Under the pieces are notes generated by a model that saw nothing but the letters and a program-made list of their open reading frames with translations, was not told the DNA's origin and searched no databases. The position numbers and the translations under genes were made by a program. Below are positions 1 through 7,800 of a stretch of 15,846 nucleotides of DNA, in pieces (the first letter of the stretch is position 1; every line of letters starts with the position of its first letter). The DNA lies in contig CAVDAL010000095.1 in the NCBI GenBank assembly GCA_963606965.1, positions 1-15,846 on the forward strand. The letters run 5' to 3'. The DNA is from CAVDAL01 sp963606965 (GTDB lineage Bacteria; Actinomycetota; Coriobacteriia; Coriobacteriales; QAMH01).

Positions 1-378
1 TTCTTGGGAGTCCAGCTGGTATTTAATAGGAAGACTGCCAGTATTTTGCGAAAAGCTTGTCAGTATTTACAGGAACCTCACCAGCAATTTGCGCCATAGA
101 CGGCCGCCCGCTTGTGGAAAATAATTCGGCGGCTTATAAAGCAAGACTTCAGTAGAGTAAAATTCATTCGGTATATTTTTATGGAGACTTCAGGTTGCAT
201 TTAATGTGTTTTGACAGGGCACAAAAAAGCGCAACTAAAGATTCTAATTTGTTTGCATTTTTTTGCACTAACTCTTGTGGCTGGCATGGCGCTTTTGCGC
301 TGCGCATGTTATGTGCTGCATTTGCTGCACGCTGCATATTCTGCAAAAAAGCAAGCAATTATTTAGCATGGGAGAAAT
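1..378. other. Gene-poor leader region upstream of the phosphate permease
   Basis: No convincing gene is seen. The + strand is open from base 1 to a TAG at 97-99 (32 codons) and could be the 3' end of a gene that starts outside the window, but 33 stop-free codons are expected often by chance and the residues match no family I know. On the - strand a 24-codon frame (97 down to 23) also reads plausibly but has no Shine-Dalgarno. A Cys-rich 70-codon frame at 195-407 overlaps the permease start and looks spurious. The second half is AT-rich, with a TTGACA at 211-216 that lacks a good -10 partner, and four CTGCA pentamers at 316-345. Confidence 0.4.
112..140 (+). promoter_or_regulatory. Possible sigma-70-type promoter for the phosphate permease
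   Basis: TTGTGG at 112-117 and TATAAA at 135-140 are separated by 17 bp. The -10 matches 5/6 of consensus, the -35 only its TTG. Transcription would start near 147 and leave a leader of about 230 nt before the permease start. The TTGACA at 211-216 is an alternative -35, but only a weak TAAAGA follows it, 19 bp downstream. No operator or riboswitch was recognised. Confidence 0.22.
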
Positions 379-1428
379 ATGGCTCTGACATTTGCTGCCT
401 TTATTGAACAGATGGCGCAATATCCAATCTTGATTTTAATCCTTGTTTTAGTTTTAGCTGTGACAGTTGTTTCTGGTGCAACAGATGCACCAAATGCTAT
501 TGCGACAGCTGTTTCAACACGCTGCTTAAGTCCAACAGCTGCAATTATTATCGCTGCAATTTTTAACTTTGTTGGTCTTGTTGGAATGACTTATATTTCA
601 ACTGCTGTGGCGCATACGATGTTTAATATGGTCGACTTTTCCGGAGATACGCACACGGCACTAATGGCGCTGGTAGCAGCAATGATTGCTTCAATTGGTT
701 GGGGAATATTGTGCTGGTTTTTGGGAATTCCAGCATCGAAGTCTCATTCATTAATTGCTGGCATTACAGGCGGAGCAATTGCATTAAATGGAATGCATGG
801 CGTCATTATTGGCGAATGGATGAAGGTCATTTATGGCATGGCATTTTCTTTGATTGCTGGTTTCATCCTTGGATGGATCATGTCAAAACTTATTGGCTTT
901 ATCTTTAAGTTCGCAAACAGGCATTCTATGAATAAAGTATTTGTTGTTATTCAGGATATTTGCGCTGTTTGTCTTGCATTTTTGCATGGTGCTCAAGATG
1001 GTCAGAAGTTCATGTCTATTGCGCTTTTAGGGATTGCTCTTTCATTCGGGCAATCTGCGCCAGATGCTTCAGGCTTCCCATTCTGGCTTATGATTATCTG
1101 TTCGCTAACAATTGGCCTTGGCACAGCAATTGGTGGCAAACGCATTATTAAATCTGTCGCAATGGATATGGTTCATTTGGAAAAGCACCAAGGTGTTGCA
1201 GCAAGTTTAACAACAGTTTGCACACTTTTTATTGCTTCAATTACAGGCATGCCAGTTTCAACAAGCCATTGTTCGACTGCTGCGATTATGGGCGTTGGCG
1301 CGTGCAGGAACCCTAAAAAAGTAAAGTGGTCGATTGCTAAAAATATGGTTTTTGCATGGGTCTTGACATTCCCATGTTGCGGAGCAATCGGCTTTGTTTT
1401 GGCAAAGCTTTTCATGTTTTTGTTCTAA
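379..1428 (+). CDS. pit: PiT-family inorganic phosphate transporter
   Basis: A 349-residue, very hydrophobic polytopic membrane protein of the PiT (PF01384) family, which imports phosphate, usually as a metal-phosphate complex, in symport with protons or sodium. The inverted duplication typical of the family is visible. The first half carries GATDAPN (33-39; family form GANDxxN) and GIPASKSHSLIAG (116-128). The second half carries HGAQDGQK (203-210) and GMPVSTSH (290-297). The Thr in GATDAPN replaces the usual Asn, while the flanking Asp and final Asn are kept. Length is normal for bacterial low-affinity Pit proteins. The start is ATG 379, with GGGAG at 370-374 just upstream. No PhoU-like (DUF47) partner gene is seen beside it. 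It converges on the flavoprotein gene. The 72-bp spacer between them has only an AT-rich 7-bp inverted repeat (1487-1507), not a convincing terminator. Confidence 0.95.
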   Translation: MALTFAAFIEQMAQYPILILILVLVLAVTVVSGATDAPNAIATAVSTRCLSPTAAIIIAAIFNFVGLVGMTYISTAVAHTMFNMVDFSGDTHTALMALVAAMIASIGWGILCWFLGIPASKSHSLIAGITGGAIALNGMHGVIIGEWMKVIYGMAFSLIAGFILGWIMSKLIGFIFKFANRHSMNKVFVVIQDICAVCLAFLHGAQDGQKFMSIALLGIALSFGQSAPDASGFPFWLMIICSLTIGLGTAIGGKRIIKSVAMDMVHLEKHQGVAASLTTVCTLFIASITGMPVSTSHCSTAAIMGVGACRNPKKVKWSIAKNMVFAWVLTFPCCGAIGFVLAKLFMFLF

Positions 1429-1500
1429 GAATTACGCCGCTAAAAATTCATTGTAGTTTGTATGCTCGGCTGTTAGCTAAGGCATAAATTTAGTGCACGG

Positions 1501-2601
1501 CTAAATTCTGTGCGCAACAAAGTCGACCAAAAAGTTGGGACTTGACCCGCCAAGCCACTTGCCCCAATTTGAATTCAATACTGGGAAGTAACGCAGCCTT
1601 TGCGCCATTACGCGCTTGATTGGCTTGAGCGACGTGCGGTAATTTGCAAGAACTGCTTCGCTGTCCTTTGAACTGCAAACAGCAAGACCTGCCAAGTTGC
1701 CACTGTTCATTGCAAAGCTAATTCCTTCGCCAGAAGATGGAGAAATTATTCCGCCAGCTTCACCTGCTAAAAGAATGCGGCCACACCCACCAACAATATC
1801 TTTTGTGCTTTTTGCTTGCACAGCAGACCAAGCTTCGCGATGTATTCCATTAGTCCCGAATGGATAATATTCGCCAAAAACTTGAATTGCTTTTTCATGC
1901 AAAGATGCGCAGTTCTTGCTATGTGGGAAGAATACTGATCCAACAATTGCATAATCTGTTTTTGGAATAATGTAGCCGTAACCGTAGTCACTACCAATAT
2001 TGCGCGAATAAATGCAATCGAAAAATGGTTCAATTTCGCCAGCGCTATAGGGAATAAATTCCTGTAGTGTCTTATACAAAGCAAGTTGGCTTACATCTAA
2101 GCAGCGGCGCACGCTAGAGCGCGGGCCGTCGCATGCTATTAAATAGTCGCATGTAATTTTGTGCTCTGGAGCTTTTGTATCATCTGCTTGTTGCAGGCGC
2201 GCATAGACGTGCGCCGCGTCCTGTTCGCATGAAATAAAGCGCATATTTTCAGCAATTTCAACATTGTCTGGCAGAAGCTGCAAAGTCCATTCATCAAAAA
2301 TTTTGCGGTCGACATTTACAAATTCGAGCTTTGTTGCTTTGCGAATGTTTCTGTCCCAATCAAAAAAGCGGAAGTTGATTTTTTTCGGCTCGCAAATTGC
2401 GCTCTTTGGCAGTTCAGCGCCAATTTCTTTTAAAAAACGCATTGAATATGGATTAAGCATTCCGCCACAGCTTTTGCTGCGTGGTAACTTGAAGCGATCG
2501 ATAAGCAAGACGCTGCCGCATTTTGCAGCTTGCCTAGCAGCCATTATTCCTGCAGGGCCTGCGCCCACGATAATTGTTGAGTAAAAGTCGTTTAAATTCA
2601 T
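1501..2601 (-). CDS. FAD-dependent oxidoreductase, geranylgeranyl reductase family
   Basis: About 366 residues. The N-terminal FAD-binding Rossmann motif GAGPAG is at 13-18, followed by an Arg/Lys-rich PRSKSCGG segment (40-47), which is the Cys-Gly-Gly signature of the geranylgeranyl reductase/digeranylgeranylglycerophospholipid reductase family. A mid-protein CDGPRSSVRR (the GD/DGxxS FAD-contact motif) and a late GEAGGIISPSSGEGI near residue 285 (the second FAD motif, G(D/E)A..G....SGEG) complete the p-hydroxybenzoate-hydroxylase-like fold. Family members reduce isoprenoid double bonds or act on other lipid-like or quinone substrates; the substrate cannot be told from sequence. The start is uncertain: ATG at 2601 is chosen, but an in-frame GTG at 2607 is also possible and neither has a good Shine-Dalgarno. 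It is divergent from lgt. In bacteria such stand-alone paralogues are often annotated only as NAD(P)/FAD-dependent oxidoreductases. Confidence 0.88.
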   Translation of the reverse strand: MNLNDFYSTIIVGAGPAGIMAARQAAKCGSVLLIDRFKLPRSKSCGGMLNPYSMRFLKEIGAELPKSAICEPKKINFRFFDWDRNIRKATKLEFVNVDRKIFDEWTLQLLPDNVEIAENMRFISCEQDAAHVYARLQQADDTKAPEHKITCDYLIACDGPRSSVRRCLDVSQLALYKTLQEFIPYSAGEIEPFFDCIYSRNIGSDYGYGYIIPKTDYAIVGSVFFPHSKNCASLHEKAIQVFGEYYPFGTNGIHREAWSAVQAKSTKDIVGGCGRILLAGEAGGIISPSSGEGISFAMNSGNLAGLAVCSSKDSEAVLANYRTSLKPIKRVMAQRLRYFPVLNSNWGKWLGGSSPNFLVDFVAHRI

Positions 2602-2611
2602 AAACACATGG

Positions 2612-2630
2612 TAACATTCTTTTCATGTTA
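2612..2630. promoter_or_regulatory. Palindromic bidirectional -10 region between the flavoprotein gene and lgt
   Basis: TAACAT (2612-2617) and its exact reverse complement ATGTTA (2625-2630) flank 7 bp. TAACAT fits the TANNNT form of a bacterial -10 on each strand. On the + strand it ends 7 nt before the lgt ATG, the spacing expected for a leaderless mRNA. On the - strand it would give a leader of roughly 10-17 nt for the flavoprotein gene. No good -35 is visible for either. The same palindrome could instead be an operator. The idea rests on spacing and symmetry only. Confidence 0.35.
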
Positions 2631-3488
2631 AATACTTTATATCATATGCTCGACCCCGTGGCTTTTTCTATAGGCGTCATCAGCGTGCGCTGGTATGGCA
2701 TTGCATACTTGCTTGGCTTTGCATGCGCTGGTTTTTTGATCTATGCATATTCCAAACGCTGGAAGTTGCATTTTGCTGCATATGACCTTCTTGTTTTTGT
2801 TTGCTATTGTGCATTTTCACTTATAATTTTTGCGCGCCTTATTTATTGCATTGTTTATGGCGATGGCTATTACTTTAAGCATCCGCTTGAAATTTTGGCG
2901 TTAAATCGTGGCGGCATGTCTTTTCATGGTGGGCTTATTGGCGCTATTATTGGCGGGCTTTTATATGCAAAGCATTTTCGAGTTCAATTTCTGACTTTGG
3001 CGGACCTTGTTGCATGTGTTGCGCCGGTTGGTCTCTTTTTTGGACGATGTGCAAATTTCATCAATGGTGAACTTTATGGCGCTCCAACAAACAGTGCGCT
3101 TGGCGTGGATTTTTTGGGCAACGGGATTTTTTATCATCCATCTCAGCTTTATGAAGCAGCTCTTGAAGGCATTGTGCTTTTCATCATTTTGTTTATGCTA
3201 TCGCGAAAAGTGCCAGCACGCCCATGCGGAACATTCCTTGGCGCTTTCCTTGTTTTTTATGGAGTGGCGCGTTTTTGCCTTGAATTTATTCGCTTGCCAG
3301 ATTCGCAAATTGGATATTTCTTTGGAACATGGGGGACAATGGGTCAGCTGCTGTGCACTTTGATGGTTATTGCAGGGGTTTGCCTGCTTATCTATGCTCA
3401 TAAGAAAAATCGCCCGCAAAAGCTTTTTGAATATGCGGCTGAAGAAAAACAGCAACAGCGCGAAAGCGAAGCCGAAAAGCAAGATTGA
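2625..3488 (+). CDS. lgt: Prolipoprotein diacylglyceryl transferase Lgt
   Basis: A 287-residue multi-pass membrane enzyme that transfers diacylglycerol from phosphatidylglycerol to the lipobox cysteine of preprolipoproteins, the first step of lipoprotein maturation. Hallmarks are RWYGIAYLLGF near the N-terminus, the HGG motif (H101) and the Lgt signature GRCANFINGE (140-149), followed by HPSQLYEA. H101, R141, N144 and E149 fall two residues before the essential E. coli residues H103, R143, N146 and E151, so the active site appears intact. A charged Glu/Lys/Gln-rich cytoplasmic tail ends the protein. ATG 2625 has no Shine-Dalgarno; it may be leaderless (see the palindrome at 2612-2630). ATG 2646 is an alternative, also without a Shine-Dalgarno. 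The lipobox protein encoded at 13424-14620 would be a client. No convincing terminator follows, except that the palindrome 3506-3569 could act as an mRNA 3' stem. Confidence 0.96.
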   Translation: MLNTLYHMLDPVAFSIGVISVRWYGIAYLLGFACAGFLIYAYSKRWKLHFAAYDLLVFVCYCAFSLIIFARLIYCIVYGDGYYFKHPLEILALNRGGMSFHGGLIGAIIGGLLYAKHFRVQFLTLADLVACVAPVGLFFGRCANFINGELYGAPTNSALGVDFLGNGIFYHPSQLYEAALEGIVLFIILFMLSRKVPARPCGTFLGAFLVFYGVARFCLEFIRLPDSQIGYFFGTWGTMGQLLCTLMVIAGVCLLIYAHKKNRPQKLFEYAAEEKQQQRESEAEKQD

Positions 3489-3505
3489 AACAAAGATTAA
3501 AGTGT

Positions 3506-3569
3506 AAGTGTCGCGGAACTTGCTTATTTTGACACATCGGTGTCAAAATATATAAGTTCCGTTGCGCTT
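3506..3569. repeat. Palindromic pair of a 30-nt intergenic repeat (copies 1 and 2)
   Basis: Copy 1 (3506-3535) lies on the - strand and copy 2 (3540-3569) on the + strand, with a 4-nt ATCG centre. The unit starts GTGTCAA, has a variable AT-rich middle, and ends with TTCCG followed by a CRCTT tail. Facing copies can fold into a stem of about 22 bp, mismatched only at three central positions: CGGAACTT, 3 nt, TATTTTGACAC on the left. Copies 1 and 2 differ mainly in the middle and in the tail (CGACACTT against TTGCGCTT). The stem starts 17 nt after the lgt stop, so it could stabilise or end that mRNA, but it lacks a solid U-tract. Confidence 0.85.
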
Positions 3570-3623
3570 TTCATTTCAGATATCATTTAAATTGAGCTGT
3601 TTTGTTTGAATTAGACGGATTTT

Positions 3624-3653
3624 GTGTCAATTTACATAACTTCCGTGACACTT
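3624..3653 (+). repeat. Single copy (copy 3) of the 30-nt intergenic repeat
   Basis: This copy starts GTGTCAATTT and ends TTCCGTGACACTT, with exactly the same 30-nt length as the others, but has no facing partner within 10 bp upstream. Its own ends (GTGTC and GACAC) are complementary, so a single unit could also form a weak 5-bp stem. It lies 54 nt after copy 2 and 9 nt before copy 4. Confidence 0.8.
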
Positions 3654-3662
3654 TCGAGTTTT

Positions 3663-3726
3663 AAGCGCAACGGAAGATGGTCTTTTTGACACGCGTGTGT
3701 CAATAGAGACAAGTTCCGTGGCACTT
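3663..3726. repeat. Second palindromic pair of the 30-nt repeat (copies 4 and 5)
   Basis: Copy 4 (3663-3692) lies on the - strand and copy 5 (3697-3726) on the + strand, separated by a 4-nt GCGT centre. This is the same tail-out geometry and spacer length as the first pair. The perfect core is TTGACAC-GCGT-GTGTCAA. The outer CGGAA/TTCCG also pairs, but the middle is more diverged than in the first pair. Conserved ends with a drifting middle suggest selection on, or a mobile origin of, the end motifs. Confidence 0.82.
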
Positions 3727-3805
3727 CCAGCAATCTAACTGTCAATCCGCCCAATATCCATAGCGTTTATCTTGCGAGTGCGCAAGCAAGAGCAAAAGTT
3801 GCAGC

Positions 3806-3829
3806 AATTTAGCTGCGAATTTAGCGGCG
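3806..3829 (+). repeat. 12-nt tandem duplication in the lgt-yebC spacer
   Basis: AATTTAGCTGCG is followed directly by AATTTAGCGGCG, one mismatch apart. No function is evident. The remainder of the spacer (3727-3896) holds no gene that I can support; the open frame 3772-4038 runs into yebC in another frame and is not protein-like. Confidence 0.6.
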
Positions 3830-3896
3830 TTTGTGGTTTACAAATTTACGCTTACAAAACATCATTGCAATATAAGGTGCGCAATTGCCTCAAGCG

Positions 3897-3905
3897 TGCT
3901 AGTAT
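3897..3905 (+). promoter_or_regulatory. Possible extended -10 promoter of yebC
   Basis: TGCTAGTAT matches the extended -10 form TGnTAnnnT. Transcription would start near 3912, giving a leader of about 33 nt with the Shine-Dalgarno AAAGGG at 3934-3939, 5 nt from the yebC ATG. No good -35 lies 17 bp upstream, which extended -10 promoters tolerate. Confidence 0.35.
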
Positions 3906-3944
3906 TTGCGGGTTGATTAATCAGAATATATCGAAAGGGTTTAC

Positions 3945-4700
3945 ATGTCAGGACATTCAAAGTGGGCTACTACCAAGCATCGCAAGGCGGCGCAAGACTC
4001 AAAGCGCTCCGCAATGTTTTCAAAACTTAGCAGAATAATCACTGTTGCTGCAAAAGAAGGCGGAGACCCTAACCCTGAAAATAATGCATCACTTGCTGCA
4101 GCTATTGCTAAGGCAAAGGGCTATTCAATGCCTAAAGATAAAATCAAAGTTGCAATCGACAAAGCATTTGGCTCTGGCGCAGACGGTGCAAACTTCGAAA
4201 CTGTCATTTATGAAGGCTATGGTCCTGCAGGCATTGGCATGTATGTTGAATGCTTGACAGACAATCGCAACCGCACAGCTGCAGATGTCCGCTCTGCATT
4301 TTCACATTCAGGCGGCAATCTTGGTGCTAATGGTTCTGTTGCTTTCCAGTTTGAACGCAAGGGTCAAATCACAATTGAAAAGTCTGCATGTGCAGATGAA
4401 GACGAATTGATGATGGCTGTTGCAGAGGCTGGCGGCAATGATTATGAAGATGCTGATGAAGAATGGATTGTTTATACTGCACCAACTGAAGTTATGGCTG
4501 TAAAGTCTGCTTTGGAAGAACAAGGCATTGAAGTCAAAGGTGCTGAACAAATTCTTGAAGCGAATACTCCAACAGAAGTAAGCATTGAAGATGCGAAGAA
4601 AGTTATGCGTCTTGTTGACAAGTTGGAAGACCTTGATGATGTTCAAAGTGTTTCACATACAATGCTTATTACAGATGAAGTTGCTGCAGCTCTTGACTAA
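3945..4700 (+). CDS. yebC: YebC/PmpR family protein (TACO1-like)
   Basis: A 251-residue, full-length member of the YebC/PmpR/TACO1 (PF01709) family. It opens with the near-invariant MSGHSKWATTKHRKAAQDSKR and continues with FSKLSRIITVAAKEGG, NASLAAAIAKAKGYSMPKD, the YEGYGPAGIGMYVE strand and TDNRNRTAADVRSAFS, then GGNLG..GSVAFQFERKG. All of these are family blocks, spread over the three-domain fold with an acidic second half. YebC-type proteins have been described as DNA-binding regulators and more recently as ribosome-associated factors that relieve stalling, for example at proline stretches; which applies here is not visible. It stands alone: the often neighbouring ruvCAB genes are absent. 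ATG 3945 has AAAGGG 5 nt upstream, and a strong terminator follows. Confidence 0.97.
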   Translation: MSGHSKWATTKHRKAAQDSKRSAMFSKLSRIITVAAKEGGDPNPENNASLAAAIAKAKGYSMPKDKIKVAIDKAFGSGADGANFETVIYEGYGPAGIGMYVECLTDNRNRTAADVRSAFSHSGGNLGANGSVAFQFERKGQITIEKSACADEDELMMAVAEAGGNDYEDADEEWIVYTAPTEVMAVKSALEEQGIEVKGAEQILEANTPTEVSIEDAKKVMRLVDKLEDLDDVQSVSHTMLITDEVAAALD

Positions 4701-4726
4701 ATTTTAGTTAACAAAAATTGCCTGAC

Positions 4727-4756
4727 AAAGCCCGCTGAAATGCGGGCTTTTCTTTT
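4727..4756 (+). terminator. Rho-independent terminator of yebC
   Basis: A perfect 9-bp stem (AAAGCCCGC / GCGGGCTTT) with a TGAAAT loop is followed by TCTTTT, so it ends in a T-rich tract. It lies 27 nt after the yebC stop and separates yebC from the surface-protein operon. Confidence 0.93.
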
Positions 4757-4817
4757 GCAAGAATTTATAGCCAAAAATATATAATTATCAATGTTTCAAG
4801 CAGGGGTAATTGGTGTC

Positions 4818-4834
4818 CATAGTGTTATACTATG
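4818..4834 (+). promoter_or_regulatory. Extended -10 promoter within an operator-like palindrome, head of the surface/ExbB operon
   Basis: TGTTATACT (4823-4831) is a close match to an extended -10 (TGnTATAAT). It is embedded in a perfect palindrome CATAGT-GTTAT-ACTATG, so a dimeric regulator bound there would cover the -10. No convincing -35 is seen at the proper distance. Transcription would start near 4838, about 52 nt before the first gene. Confidence 0.45.
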
Positions 4835-4838
4835 CGTT

Positions 4839-4884
4839 TAATGAAATAATCATTTCGGCGATTAATTTATGAAAGGTTTCATTA
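4839..4884 (+). promoter_or_regulatory. Leader with inverted repeats that could occlude the Shine-Dalgarno
   Basis: TAATGAAA (4839-4846) and TTTCATTA (4877-4884) can pair over 8 bp, closing a loop that contains GAAAGG (4871-4876), the only Shine-Dalgarno-like site before the 1134-aa gene. A competing stem GAAAT-AATC-ATTTC (4843-4856) uses the same left arm. This allows two alternative folds, though both are AT-rich and weak. GAAAGG is 14 nt from the ATG, longer than usual. Confidence 0.25.
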
Positions 4885-4890
4885 TTTCTT

Positions 4891-7800
4891 ATGGGTTGGA
4901 AAATTAGAAATCTATTTGACATAAAAACAATCCGGAGATTTTTCTCTGGCATATTTTGCATAGCACTTTCAATTGTCTTGATGGTTGGATTTTTACCAAC
5001 CTCATTTGCGCAAAATAGCAGCACAGGTCAGGCGCAATCATCTCAAACTGCTGAAGTTGATGGACAAAATTCTGGCAATGACAGCTCGCAAAGCGGCAGC
5101 CAAAGCGATGGTGACGGCAGCCAACAAGGCGCAGATTCGCAAATGTCTGCAAATGAAGGCGACTCTGGAAGCGAAGGCGGCAGCGATGCAGGCGGGGACG
5201 CAGATGCAATCACAAGCATCAAAATCTTTTATCGCTATGTTGATACAGGCGACACTGAAAAGCAAAAGCGCATCGAATATAAACCAAATGATTCTTCTAC
5301 ATATCCAAATCTTTTTGATGGGCGCTATATCAAATTAAGCGCAACAATAACTTTTGGTGACCAATCCACTCTTGATATTGATGAATCAAGCGACCTTTGG
5401 ACATGGAAGATTGTCAACAATGTTGACGATGATGGCAAAGCTTTAGGCACGAACCTTGTTGTTGTGAATAAAGATGCAGAAGTTGAAAGCCGCGACAGTG
5501 GCAGCGGCATGTCATATCTTTCTTATTCGCTTTTGCAATTCCCAGATTATGAACTTGATAAAGCAAACTACTTGAAGGTTAAAGTCACAGCAACACCAGC
5601 TGAAAAAAAGAAACCAAAATCAATCGACCTTTATTATGTCGATGCAGACCATCAAGAAATCCGTACTGACACAAAGCCTCTTGGCACACAATATTCATCG
5701 GATGAATTGCCATCAATTACAACGGCTGGCAACAATGTGCAATTTTATGCAAAAATCACATTTACAGACGGCACATCGATGGACACGCTTAATGATGCAA
5801 AAGCTCCGGGGCTGCCAGACTTCAAATGGTCGACAAGCGGTGTTGTGGATTATTCAGGCCAAACAATCACAAAAGTCATTCCAAAAATTTCAGACGATGG
5901 CAAAGTCACAGCAGTAGGGCAAGGCAATGGTTTTATAAATGTTAAGTTTTCTTTGACTGAATATTCAAAGCTGGAATTCGACGCGCAAGTGCGTGTTTCT
6001 TTGGATGAAACTTCTCCTTATCCAACAAAGATAAAGCTTTATATGGATGAAGGACTAACAAAGCAGTATTCTTCCGCAAATAAGATAATCCTTCGCAGCA
6101 CGCAGGAAACTACTCAATTTTTCACGCAGGTCACATGGAGTGATGGCACAAAAACTTTAGCTACATATGGCGAAGTCAAATATTCAATTGCCGGCACTGT
6201 TTCATCGAGCGGCGAAGAGATAACAGATGTTTTGGCTCGTGTTTCACAGACTGGAATTATCAGGCCGCTGCAGCGTGGCGATGGCATAGTAACAATTAAA
6301 GTTGCATATCAAGGCACAGAATCTATATATGTCTATGCAGATGTGACAATTATGGACAATGCGCCGCAGATCATGGCAATGGATATGGATTATGTGGATG
6401 ACCAGCACACATCTAAAACTGCATATAATGAAAAGACTGGTGCAACTCCTGAAATTCGCGAGAAAAAGGGCAATGTCAGGCTGATACCTTCTATTGTTTA
6501 TACTTCTGGTGTTGTTGCGAGTGTGACAGCTGCAAATTTTGATTGGAGTATTGAAAAAACAACAACGCTCAAAGGCAAAAATACGTCTGAAACTTTGGCT
6601 ACAGTAAATGGCGGTTATGTTTTTGCTACAGCAAAAGGCGATGGCATTGTTTATGTGCGGTGCACATACAAAAATAGCAGTGCTGTTACTGGGCTTTATA
6701 AGGTTGAAATTCGCGGAAATAGTGAACGTGTCTGGGTTAAGAAAGTTGAAGTTCTAGATTCAAAGGGCAAAGCATATGGCGACAATTCAATAAATCTTGA
6801 AACATATGGCATTGTCCAGTTGTATGCAAGAGTTACATATAGCGACGGCACTATTAAAAATACATACAAAAAAGACGTTGTTGACGATCTTGTTTGGGGC
6901 CCTTCTGTAATGGACGGCGCAACAATTGATGAAACAACAGGCCAGTTTATTGCAACAAAAACTTTCCAAGCAGCGCGTGTAACAGCCACAGTTAAAGGTG
7001 GCGGCTTTTATGAACAGGATGTGAAAGGGCGCGTCTGGATTCAAATAATGAAATCTACTGATGAAGGTGGCACTCCATCAGATTCTTTAACAATTAGTGT
7101 TGTTTATGAAGCTGACTATAAAGAAAAGAAGATGAAAGCAAAGCCTGTTTTCACAAAGACATATACAACTTCTGAAGTCACGTCTACCTTCCCAATGAGT
7201 TATACAACTTATACATTTTCTAAAGGTCCAAGCGATGTGAATGGCGAATATACAAAATGGGGCGTTTTGACATCTTATGGCTTCCCGCTAACGTCGATTG
7301 TTTCTGAAGCTGGCGTTAAAAGTTCTGACCTTTTGGGCTTTAGATTTGTAACAAATGATAATTACAATCCAAGCGCATATAGTACGGATGATTTGCTTGG
7401 AACAAGATATGCATATCCAAACTTTAGCATTGGCATTGAAAATGGCAAGCCGTCAAGCGCTGGTGCATATACAGTTCAAACTACATTAGCGCTAAATTCA
7501 TTTGTTGATTATGATACAGATCAAAAGTTGAGCCCAGGTGATTATAGCAAGTTGAGCAGCAAGACTCGCTTCAGGCTTTGTATGGGCTTGACATCCACAA
7601 CAGGAATTAACACATTTGATTCAGCTAGGAATGTAAATCAGGTTGTCTTGATTGTTAAAGATGGCTCATATGGCTATGGCGGCGGCGACGGCAAAGGCGA
7701 CGGTAGCGGCAATGGCGGCGGAGACGGTGATGGCAGCGGAGATGGTAAAGGCAGCGGCGGCGGAAACGGCGACGGCAATGGCAATGGCAATGGAGGCGGC

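Noticed and set aside
23..97. Minus-strand 24-codon frame that reads like the end of a protein
   Set aside because: It is too short, has no Shine-Dalgarno, and a stop lies 12 codons upstream. It could be a decayed remnant but nothing confirms it; a protein search of the six frames of 1-200 would decide.
195..407. Cys-rich 70-codon open frame upstream of and overlapping the phosphate permease
   Set aside because: It overlaps the strongly supported permease start, has no good Shine-Dalgarno, and its composition follows TGC-rich DNA rather than a protein pattern.
1487..1507. AATTTAG/CTAAATT inverted repeat between the convergent phosphate permease and flavoprotein genes as a terminator
   Set aside because: The stem is 7 bp with a single G-C pair and there is no T-tract on either strand, so it would be too weak.
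3506..3726. CRISPR array
   Set aside because: The repeats alternate in orientation and are spaced by 4, 54, 9 and 4 nt; there are no uniform spacers and no cas genes.
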